The notes under the pieces were generated by a model that saw only the letters and a list, made by a program, of their open reading frames with translations, searched no databases and had not been told where the DNA came from. This document shows positions 55,327-64,000 of a stretch of DNA of 64,000 bases, piece after piece. Made by a program: the position numbers and the translations under genes. The stretch spans positions 33,254,001 through 33,318,000 of the forward strand of contig JAWZYU010000005.1 of NCBI GenBank assembly GCA_038380435.1. The letters run 5' to 3'. Positions within the stretch are counted from its first letter, which is position 1; each line of letters begins with the position of its first letter. Source of the DNA: Ryuthela nishihirai. Lineage: Eukaryota > Arthropoda > Arachnida > Araneae > Heptathelidae.

Positions 55327-55768
55327 ATGAGAGTAGGTCAGTTCATTATCTTATATTATTTATAAAGCTTTTTTCCAATGCGAAATCTAAATTTTTCAAT
55401 ATAATCTTTTTTCCCTTCTTTGACTTATTATTTTAATGGCAAAAAAAAATACCCGATATCTGATGATGTCAAATTCTTTCTGTATATTTCAACTCTTCAG
55501 GTGTCTTCGAGCATTTAAGTATTTGAATTAAATTATGAGAAACGCACCACCAAATACATACAGATACTGGTACTTCCAAAATGTTTGACACGAAAGTTTT
55601 TTTTGTTTTTTGTGGTATTGTGCTTCCCCTTCTAATATACGTTGTTTACTCAGTTATTGACCGGAAGTAGTTATCTGAGTAAACATTATTCAGATAACTA
55701 CTTCCGGGAGTAGTTATCTGAGTTATTACCGGAAGTAGTTATCATCCAATAAATAGTTTATAACTTGT
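55327..55768. other. Spacer with palindrome at 55661-55707
   Basis: CCGGAAGTAGTTATCTGA (55661-55678) pairs exactly with 55690-55707. Additional GAAGTAGTTATC copies follow, forming a small inverted/tandem cluster to about 55743. Confidence 0.6.
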
Positions 55769-55962
55769 AACCCCTGTATCTGAGTGGTTAGTGCGTTTGA
55801 CTACTGATCAAACAGACCTGGGTTCAAGCTCCGGTCAGGGCATGAATGTTCGCGTTGTCTTTTCTGCTGAGATCTCGCTTTCCTTGCACATCTTCTGTAG
55901 GGTAATGTTATATTGACATCCCTCCTAAAGTCTTTAACTAGCAGCTGTTGAGGGTAATTTTT
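55769..55962 (+). mobile_element. SINE-B, diverged
   Basis: The head reads CTGAGTGGTTAGTGCG and GGTTCAAGCTCC; the body is altered but GCAGCTGTTGAGGG remains. Confidence 0.8.
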
Positions 55963-56577
55963 ATTTCTTACAATCACTGCAGGCACTAGACTGTAAACAA
56001 GGTAAGATCGCATCAAACGACTATCAATTCAATACATTGAATTCGAATTCAAAATCCGTTTGATATTTAAAGAAAAAATTGAAAATAATAATCACTTACA
56101 TTTAATAGTATACAAAACTGAAACTTAAGGTCTTTTAATTTATTTTACTTTTTTTTTTTCAGATTTTTTTTTTATGAAAACTACTGAAACGGACAGAAAA
56201 TTTTTATACTGAAAAGGTTGCCTGGTCGCGTGACTGCCTTCTCCCTTTTTTTTTTAATCTATATTTCAACGTACGTTCATTTAAGTTTTTTTAACACCTT
56301 CTCTTCTCAATTTACACGTTCGAACGCGCACGTTAAAAAGTAATTTTTATTGGACAAATTTCTGAAATATATCCATTTCATCGATCGAGTTATTAAACTG
56401 GGTTTTAGACCCGGATTGGACATTGGCGGCCCCTTTGGAGGGGTATACCCCCCTCCCCCAAGGCTAAAAGAAGTCAAAGAGAAAACAATGCGCAGTTCCA
56501 CTGAGTTTCGTTTTTGAAATTGTTCACCCCACCCCCCCATCTCAATATCGTTCCTCCCGGAATCACTCCTCGCCTTT
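55963..56577. other. AT-rich spacer
   Basis: Nothing recognised apart from homopolymer runs. Confidence 0.35.
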
Positions 56578-57300
56578 AAATTTCTTTACCTCTGGACGGC
56601 ACTATTTTGCACACACTGGGCTAAATGGACAGTGACAAGGACTTCAAACAGATTGGGGAAAGGGCACTCGCTAGACAGCTGTTGGGTTGGGTTGTTTTAC
56701 CTCTGAGCGGCACTTTTTTGCACACCATGGGCTAGATGGCCAGGTCACCTGGACCCCGAAGGCTCAGAGAAGGTTGGGGGAGGGGACCCACTGGAACAGC
56801 TGTTGGGAGACATATGGTAGCCTCCCGTCAAGGCCATCCAGCGTGTTCTTTAACGTGCACAGGGTATGGCTCTCCCGCACACGGGGCCACGGCTTAACGT
56901 CCCATCCGACGGACGGCGGCCTTTCCAAGCCCATCGGTGTCCCCTACTGACCGTGGGCAGGGGGGGAATTTTGCGGAGATAAATCTCAACGCTGACCCAG
57001 CTGGGACTCGAACCTGGGAACTACAGATTACGAGCCTGGCGCGCTACCGACTGAGCCCCCCCCCCCCCGCCCCCCTAGACAGCTGTTGAGAGACAAGTGG
57101 AAGCCTAGCGTCAAATCTATCCATCGTATTTTTTAACGTGCACAGGGTATAGCTCTCCTGAACATAGCTCAACTTCCCATCCGACTGGCGATGGCCTTTC
57201 CACGCACATCGGTATATCCTCTTTGACTAAAGGCGAAAATAAATCTCAACGCTGGATTAGGTGGGACTCGATCCTTGGAACTACAGATTACGAAACTGCC
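56578..57300 (-). mobile_element. Old SINE-A split by younger SINE-A
   Basis: The 3' end is at 56578-56682 and the rest at 57087-57300, diverged. The duplicated CTAGACAGCTGT marks the insertion. Confidence 0.88.
56683..57074 (-). mobile_element. SINE-A, full length, nested
   Basis: Flanked by a perfect 12-bp duplication CTAGACAGCTGT (56671-56682, 57075-57086). A C-run of about 14 bases at its head replaces the CCACCCCCGCC seen elsewhere. Confidence 0.95.
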
Positions 57301-57315
57301 TGATTACTACCGCTT

Positions 57316-57447
57316 AGCATGGATGTTTATTGCGTTGTTTTTCTATTGAGGTCTCTCTTTCCTTACAAACCTTCTCTTGGCGTATTTCACTGACAGATCT
57401 CGTGGCTCCTGTCAGATTTCTCTGGCAAACGACTGTCTGAGAAATAA
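57316..57447 (+). mobile_element. SINE-B body, diverged
   Basis: GCATGGATGTTTATTGCGTTG to GGCAAACGACTGTCTGAG; the tRNA head is lost or replaced by the neighbouring SINE-A. Confidence 0.7.
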
Positions 57448-58368
57448 TTTGTTTTTACAGAGATCAACATCATTAATAATTCCTTAACTTATGTTTCTTT
57501 TATGAAGATTTATGTTTCTGAATTACTTCGTGAAGTTCATTACTTACACTACATGAGCAGAAAATATTAAATTTGGCTGCATCGACTTTTATATTTCTTT
57601 TCCTAGAATTAGGAGCTTTCAATTTTGCGTGTGTCGTTTACCTTTCATCTCAAAACTTAATTTTCTGCTTTACGTTCTGTCAGGAAAAAATGTACGCTAT
57701 TACTTCACCAGCATTTTGTAATTTTATTCCCAAACTTCTGCAAGTACAATTTGAATAAATAGTCATGCATACTTTTTTGTGGTTTCATTTTTCTTAAGTT
57801 TTTTTTTAAGTGATTGTATCCACTAATTAGGTATGCGATAAAGATAGTTATGTTTCAAACTCTATTATGGGAATCTTTATTTTGAATTCAGGCAATAATG
57901 ATGTAAACTGATTACCAACTGTATTTGAGAACAGTGATATTGACTTGTGTAGCTTGTGACGGACTTCGATTATTCGTTTCTTTTACAATTTTGCATACGT
58001 ATCTTTTAAAGTTGTTATATATTTTTAGTTGGAAGGAATTCAGATCGTGTTGTTTCTCTAGTTTTACAGGAGTCAAATCGAAAAAGCATTCTCATAGTTT
58101 TCGTATTTAGCAGAAGGTAAAATAAATGTTGTTATTATTATAAGAGTTATACGAAAACGGAATTCTTCCATGAAACCAAAAAAAAAAAACCCAACAAATT
58201 TTGACATCTCTATGCAACCTAACTATTTGCGAGTGTAAAGTTTAACTATTTAATTTTGCATTCAACTTTAGTACTTAACATGAATCATAAGCAAATATTT
58301 GCTCCTATTTAAATCATCGAAATGTTTCTCAAGTACTGAAATAAATTCTAAATTTGTATGAGATTTAT
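57448..58368. other. AT-rich spacer
   Basis: No gene or repeat recognised. Confidence 0.35.
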
Positions 58369-58605
58369 CTGCAAATCATCACATACTTCTAGTTGAGTGC
58401 ATATGCAAATCATCACATAGTTTTAGTTGAGTGCATATGCAAATCATCACATAGTTCTAGTTGAGTGCATATGCAAATCATCACATAGTTCTAGTTGAGT
58501 GCATATGCAAATCATCACATAGTTCTAGTTGAGTGCATATGCAAATCCTCACATAGTTCTAGTTGAGTGCATATGCAAATCATCACATAGTTCTGGTTGA
58601 GTTCA
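58369..58605. repeat. 34-bp minisatellite carrying ATGCAAAT octamers
   Basis: Seven units of GCATATGCAAATCATCACAT plus 14 bases. The exact octamer ATGCAAAT starts at 58403, 58437, 58471, 58505, 58539 and 58573; the first unit has CTGCAAAT. ATGCAAAT is the classical POU-domain binding word; activity here is unknown. Confidence 0.92.
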
Positions 58606-58828
58606 GACTGGTAACTGCTATGTTAGGAGAATGTATTGAAGATTGAAAACTTTTAATTAGGTGTTCAACAAGACCTCGTTAAATTGCTTTAAGGAATGCT
58701 CCATTTTAAATAATTCCCGTTCTAGTAATTATAATTATATGTATTATAATAAATATATTATAATAGCTCTAATAACTCTAACTAGAACAACGAATTTCAT
58801 TAGTTATTTGGAAGTTTTAAACTTTATG

Positions 58829-59078
58829 AGGAGCCTGTCAGTATGAAATGCCACAGAGGTCTGAGAGGAGCCGTCAGTATGAAACGCCACAGAGATCTGA
58901 GAGGAGCCTGTCAGTAAAATATGCCGCAGTGGTCTGAAAAGAGCCTGTCAGTATAATGCGCCACAGAGAAGATCTGTGAGGAAGGCGAGACCGCAGCAGA
59001 AAGACAATACAAAAGGAATCTATGTCTTAATCGGGACTTGGACTCAGTTCCTCCTGATCTCTAGCCAAGCATTTTATA
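58829..59078 (-). mobile_element. Old SINE-B with 37-bp internal tandem
   Basis: The GAGCCTGTCAGTATGAAATG-type segment of the SINE-B body is repeated four times (58831, 58868, 58904, 58941). The remaining body and decayed head (GACTTGGACTCAGTTCC) follow. Confidence 0.8.
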
Positions 59079-59351
59079 GAGTACAGTATTAACTTTTGGT
59101 TAATATTTAAAAAAAAAAGTATAGTAATTAGCTAAAACGACATTTGATTTCCAAAAATATATCTGAAAGCTTTTTTTTTTGTTTTGATAATTATTTTATT
59201 TTTGGATTTTTAAATATTAACTAAATATCCATATTGATCTCAATAAAATACGATGTAATAGTGAAAATAGTTAAATGTTATTAAATTATGTCAACAAGAA
59301 CTTCGAGAATGGGAAAGGGGGGCTATTGGTTAAGAGAATGCATGAGGAACA

Positions 59352-59738
59352 TAGCCGTCCCATTGTCGAGTGGTGTGGCCGAGTGGTTAGCGCGCTTGGT
59401 TTCTGATCTACGGGACCTGGGTTCGAGCCCCGGTAAGGCATAGATGTTCGTGTTGTTTTTCTGCTGAGGTCCTGCCATCCTCTCAGATCTTCTACTATGG
59501 CATATAAACTGACAGGCTCCTGTTAGACCTCTGTGGCAAGCAGCTGCTTGAGGGGGTATTTATTTTTTTTTATTTTATTTAGTGCGCTTGGCTATTAATC
59601 AAAGGGACCTGGGTTCGAGCCTAGGATAAGGCATGGATGCTTGTATTGTCTTTCTGCAGAGGTCTCGCTTTCCTCACAGATCTTCTCTATGGCGAACTAA
59701 TCAGACCTCTGTGGCAAGCAGCTGCTTGAGGGTATATA
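59352..59738 (+). mobile_element. Two SINE-B copies, nested or tandem
   Basis: A complete SINE-B (about 59374-59580) lies between a head scrap GCCGTCCCATTGTCGAGTG (59354-59372) and a headless older copy (59581-59738, from GTGCGCTTGGCTATTAATC). Simplest reading: insertion of a young copy into the head of an old one. Confidence 0.85.
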
Positions 59739-59985
59739 TGAGGTGCTTGACAGTGTGTTCTAGATTTTTTATGTTATTCATAATTTTCCGTTTCCTGTTA
59801 TATTCTGTTCTTATACATACGACCTTTCTGCTAAAAACTGAGTAACCTTCACAAGAATTATTCGAAATGTATAGCAGAGAGATTTGTTATAAAACAAAGA
59901 TTCGATTTCATCTCCGTTATACTAATTTAAATTGTCAAATCTAAATAAAAACCTGAACACTAACAAATCACTTCTGGCAAATATG

Positions 59986-60372
59986 GGGAGCGGGGGTGGC
60001 TCAGTCGGTAGCGCGTCAGGCTCGTAATCTGTAGTTCCCAGGTTCGAGTCCCAGCTTGGTCAGCGTTGAGATTTATCTCCGCAAAATTCCCCACCCTGCC
60101 CACGGTCAATAGGGGACACCGATGGGCTTGGAAAGGCCGCCGTCCGTCGGATGGGACGTTAAGCCGTGGCCCCGTGTGCGGGAGAGCCATACCCTGTGCA
60201 CGTTAAAGACACTGGATGGCCTTGACGGGAGGCTACCATCTGTCTCCTAACAGCTGTTCTAGTGGGTCCCCTCTCCCAACCTTCTTTGAGCCTTTTGGGT
60301 CCTTGTGACCTGGCCATTTAGCCCATGGTGTGCAAAAAAGTGCCGTTCAGAGGTAAAATAACCCAACCCAAC
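59986..60372 (+). mobile_element. SINE-A, full length
   Basis: Flanked by a perfect 13-bp duplication TCTGGCAAATATG (59973-59985, 60373-60385). Confidence 0.95.
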
Positions 60373-60386
60373 TCTGGCAAATATGG

Positions 60387-61431
60387 AATGTTAGTTTCCA
60401 AAGAGAATGAAGTTTTTGATTTTTCTGAATTTTGCTTCCTCCAATGTTGGAAGTTCGAACTAATAGATTATTCGGAAAATGCAAAGAGTATTATATAAAA
60501 TATATTAAACATCATAGGAATTTTTTATTCATCTCATAAAAGAGTTTCCTCTTCCCGCATACCCTGGGGATAAGGGAGCATATCACTGATCTTAAAGTAA
60601 ACAACTTGACCACCGCCTTCACTTTTCTAATGACTAGAGAGAGAAAAAAAGAAACACTTTTAGATCATTTGCATCTCTTAAATCAATTCCAGCTGCCTGT
60701 TCCATTCCACTCATCCTCAACAACCACCCATTTAACAACAAACTCTTTTCAACCGTTAAGTAATTGGACACATAAAAAAGTTCACTGTTCTAAAGAGAAA
60801 TTTTCTAAACTTTCCTGTTAAACCTTCTAATTTTGTTCGTTTTTTGGCAAACAAGGATGGTCACAGCAGCTCAGGGCATCCGATTGATGTGAAGCAAAAC
60901 ACATCAGATATGTCCGTTAATTAGAAATGAATTATTTAGTAGGGCGAGCTGGCGTTGTTGTGGCCAAGACCTCTTCCGATGGCGACACGGCCTGCATCAG
61001 ATGCTGCAGAAGCGCAACTCGGCCACTGGCGCGCCAATTAATTGAGCAGTATCTGTGTGCGAAGATCGTACACAGCCGGGCAATTTCAAAGATTTCTCTT
61101 GAGAGCGAGCTTCCCAAGCAGCTTCTCCGTCGAACTGTCGCTTCACAATTAAACCCCAGAAGTCACTGCAGCATCCGAATGAGAATGGGCACAGTTGAAA
61201 ATGCCGACGGCAACATCAGCCAACCTATTTATGGGTCAGCTCGATAACTTCAAAAGAATAAAAACAAGATTTTTCTTTTTTCGTAGATTTATTTTTTTTT
61301 CCTGACAGGGAGAAACTTGTCAGCGAATTTCGAGAAAATAGATGAAAGTTCATTATAGAATTTTGAGGAGAATGAGCCAATTAAGAAGACTTCGAATCTC
61401 AATTAGAACTATTTCGCATTTTTCCCTTCAC
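60387..61431. other. Unique spacer; less AT-rich at 60930-61240
   Basis: 60927-61247 is open for 106 codons (plus) and 60932-61117 for 61 codons (minus), with more CG dinucleotides than the surroundings. The translations match no family I know. Possible conserved element or exon. Confidence 0.4.
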
Positions 61432-61439
61432 TAGTGTTT

Positions 61440-61834
61440 TAGCGCGCTTGGCTACTGATCTAAGGGACTTGGGTTCGAGCCCCGGATAAGGCATGGTTGT
61501 ATGTGTTGTTTTTCTGCTGAGGTCCTGCCATCCTCTCAGATCTCCTACTTTGGTATATAAACGGACAGGCTCCTGTCAGACCTCTGTGGCAAGCAGTTGC
61601 TTGAGGGGGTATTTATTTTTTGAGCCGTCCCGTGGCCGAGTGGTTAGCGCGCTTGGTTTCTGATCTACGGGACCTGGGTTCGAGCCCCGGGTAAGGTATG
61701 GATGTTCGTGTTGTTTTTCTGCTGAGGTCCTGCCATCCTCTCAGATCTCCTACTTTGGCATATAAACGGACAGGCTCCTGTCAGACCTCTGTGGCAAGCA
61801 GCTGCTTGAGGGGGTATTTATTTTTTTATTATTA
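61440..61834 (+). mobile_element. Dimeric SINE-B
   Basis: A head-truncated SINE-B (from AGCGCGCTTGGC, 61440-61622) is joined to a complete one (61624-61834, from GCCGTCCCGTGGCCGAGTGG). One 8-bp duplication TAGTGTTT (61432-61439, 61835-61842) encloses both, and no duplication is visible at the junction. Confidence 0.88.
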
Positions 61835-61949
61835 TAGTGTTTGACAGTTGGAAATTGTGTTTGGTTTGATTTAATTGCGAATCTCAACGGCATTTGTTCA
61901 CTTATGGAGGACACGAATGTGTTTCTTAGAATGAGATAATAGAATTTGT

Positions 61950-62312
61950 GGGGCGGGGGTGGCTCAGTCGGTAGCTCGCCTGACATAATCTGCAGTTCCC
62001 ATGGTTCTAGTCCCAGCTGGGTCAGCGTTGAGATTTATCTCCGCAGAATTCCCGCCCTGCCCACGGTCAGTAGGGGACTCCGTCGGATGGGACGTTAAGC
62101 CGTGGCTCCGTGTGCGGGAGAGCCATACCCTGTGCACGTTAAAGAACACGCTGGATGGCCTTGACGGGGGGTTACCATCTGTCTCCCAACAGCTGTTCTA
62201 GTGGGTCCCCTCCCTCAACCTTCTTTGAGCCTTTGGGGTCCTTGTGACCTGGCCATTTAGCCCATGGTGTGCAAAAAAGTGCCGCTCAGAGGTAAAACAT
62301 CCCAACCCAACC
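61950..62312 (+). mobile_element. SINE-A with small deletions
   Basis: Lacks bases before CATAATCTGCAG in the head and the GATGGGCTTGGAAAGGCC block of the body; 3' end intact. Confidence 0.92.
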
Positions 62313-63060
62313 TTTGACTCTAGACTCTTTATCTTCTGCTTTGAATCGAGACTCTTTTCTCTTTTTCTAGAAAAGTTAATCTTTTTCGATTAGACTCTCT
62401 CAGCTTCTCGTTTTTGACCCGAAACTCGCATCTTCTCCTTTGACTCTTGACTCTCATCTTCTTCATTGATCGAAACTCGCATCTTCTCTTTTTGCAGAAT
62501 CGCTCCACTTCTTTTCCAATTATTAAGGAGGAACTCTCAACTTCATGATGAAACTTGCTTAATGAGAAACTTGCAACTTCTCCTTTGACTCGAAACTAAA
62601 AACTTCTTTTTGACTGGAAACGCCAATCATCATTTTTTTTATTAGAATTTCCATTTTCTCTTTTGACTTAAAAGTTACCTGCTTCACTTATAATTGAAAA
62701 CATCTATTTTTTGCTTTTCCTACAAACCACCTCCTCTGCTGTTATACAGAAACACTCATAATCTCTTTAGACCCCCCCCCCCCCCATCATTTCCGCTGAT
62801 TGAAAATATCTACATTCTCCATTGGTTGGAAAAACGCAACTTTTTTTGCGTCTGAAAACTCTCATCTAAATTCCCGTTTTTTCTCTAGCGCTCTCTCTCT
62901 TTTTCCTTTCGCAAACACACTTTTCAACCTTAGCGTTCTTCTTTCCCGTTTTCAAGCGAAATTCACTGCTCAGCAACAAAACCATCTCTACCCTGTTTCA
63001 TTTCTGCATTGTGATACGCGTAAGTTTACCTTCTGAATGATCCTGCTTTAATGATTAAAT
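62313..63060. repeat. Degenerate pyrimidine-rich repeat field
   Basis: Loose repeats of ACTCGCATCTTCTC(C/T)TTTGACT and similar occur roughly every 30-45 bases to about 62720. CT-rich sequence follows with a C-run at 62772-62786. No gene seen. Confidence 0.55.
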
Positions 63061-64000
63061 ATTTAACACTAAACATTTCTTTTCCTTTGGCCCATGTTCT
63101 TCATGGAAGATAATTGCTTTTAACTTTATCCGTGGGCCTCGACGACTTTTTCGCATGTGTCGTCCTCATTCTGCCCAAATTTAATTTTGCACATAATCTC
63201 CTTCCCATTCCTTCCCCAGTACTTTTTTGCACTGCGGAGCATTAGCTCCAGATGCACTTAAATAAAATACCTTACTCACTAATCCCATTCAATTCATTTT
63301 CTCCTTTACTTTCATCCCATGATTTTTCTCCGACCATAATCTCATCCCTACTCGATTTCTCCATCATCTTCTCATTCCCCTTTCCCTTTTGCTTCTCCAG
63401 CAATATGGCGGACAATATTTCCATGTCTGTAGATCACGAACATCCGAGGTGTGTGCTCCAGTGTTGTTGCGTCTAGGTTTTGCTCAACTCCTCCGCCATA
63501 ACGTGTCCTCTCCAAGTCTAAACAGAAAGTGCACGTGCGGTCAGCGGAGTTTGTATGTCATCGCCGGGAGGGCGTGTCAGGCGACCGCTGCGACCATTAG
63601 TCATCGCCAGTCCGCGTGCCGCCAACCGGAGAGAGTCGTTAATCTTTCTCCCCCGGACCGTCTAATTCGATTAAAGTCATAAAAGCTCCGGTGCATATCA
63701 ATGGGGAAAGAGCAGATTGGGATGGTGACGGCACGAGGAGTGCTGGAGAGAGATACTGCTGCTGCAACTCGTTCCCTTGCTTTCTCTCCACTGCCAGTTG
63801 CTGAGGCTACTCAAGGCTCGGCTTTTGTGACGTAAAGCAACTCTTTGTGGCGCTTGCTCTCTCACTCGCACCCGCTGTTGGCGGTGCGCTCTGATCCTGT
63901 TTGCTCTCTTCGCTGCACACTTCGCCGTCCGTCGAGCACCGAAAGAACGAAAGTAAAAGAGGATTGTTACCGTCAAGGCAAACGAAACGGCAACAAGTTT
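63061..64000. other. Unique, increasingly GC/CpG-rich stretch; possible gene edge
   Basis: From about 63400 the sequence becomes richer in G+C and CG dinucleotides than anywhere else outside SINE-A. It carries AATATGGCGGAC (63402-63413, YY1-like) and TGACGTAA (63828-63835, CRE-like). Open frames of 97 (plus, 63389-63682) and 92 codons (minus, 63698-63976) have low-complexity or unfamiliar translations. It could be a promoter/5' UTR region of a gene beyond the window. Inference only. Confidence 0.35.

Noticed and set aside
3735..60190. Many ORFs of 60-120 codons with recurring peptides such as GCFTSERHFFAHHGLNGQV and LNVPSDGRRPFQAHRCPLL
   Set aside because: They are translations of SINE-A in different frames; the same nucleotide repeat is present at each place, with no coding signature.

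Overview
This window is non-coding DNA from an animal nuclear genome. It is AT-rich with islands of GC-rich short retroposons, and I found no intact protein-coding gene. tRNA-derived SINEs with 12-bp target duplications, TA- and TTAA-flanked MITEs, long minisatellites and decayed non-LTR reverse transcriptase point to a metazoan. A decayed member of a multicopy protein family that I remember from arthropods and cnidarians (41245-43481) makes an arthropod, perhaps an arachnid, the best guess. That assignment is from memory and unconfirmed.

Two SINE families dominate. SINE-A (about 385 bp, some 40 whole or partial copies, roughly a fifth of the window) has a tRNA-Thr-like head with perfect A and B boxes. 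A long central domain follows that resembles the deeply conserved metazoan SINE cores, and it ends in AAAACAACCCAACCC. Its copies show target-site duplications of almost always 11-13 bp. SINE-B (about 205 bp, about 16 copies) has a tRNA-Ser/Leu-like head and a TATTTATTT-rich tail. Nearly all longer ORFs with recurring peptides are translations of SINE-A and are not genes.

Layout. 1-3.7 kb: 234-bp direct repeats 1.5 kb apart, a large hairpin, and fragments of a non-LTR reverse transcriptase in both orientations with two MITEs inserted. 3.7-9.1 kb: SINE-A copies around about 1.8 kb of unique sequence. 9.96-11.8 kb: a 30-bp satellite that grades into a 264-bp higher-order repeat. 11.8-12.7 kb: a foldback element carrying CTCF-like motifs, seen again at 53.4 kb. 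13.5-17 kb: SINE-A fragments, one amplified as six 86-bp tandem units. 17-19.5 kb: an old repeat (family D), SINEs, palindromic MITEs and a near-perfect hairpin. 20.5-21.5 kb: a 37-bp x 28 minisatellite. 22-40 kb: SINE-A and SINE-B copies, often nested, plus a 63-bp minisatellite at 29.1-29.9 kb. 41.2-43.5 kb: the decayed gene. 46.2-48 kb: a chimeric SINE and a 28-bp minisatellite that took two SINE-A insertions at the same unit position. 50.5-51 kb: a piggyBac-type MITE. 58.4 kb: a 34-bp array of octamer motifs. 61.4 kb: a dimeric SINE-B. 63.4-64 kb: a GC/CpG-richer unique stretch that could be the edge of a gene.

Nothing here forms a pathway or operon. The main content is retroposon biology: recurrent head-less SINE-A copies, a near-fixed 12-bp duplication length, a head-swapped chimera, a dimer, SINE pieces turned into minisatellites, and repeat-borne candidate regulatory motifs.
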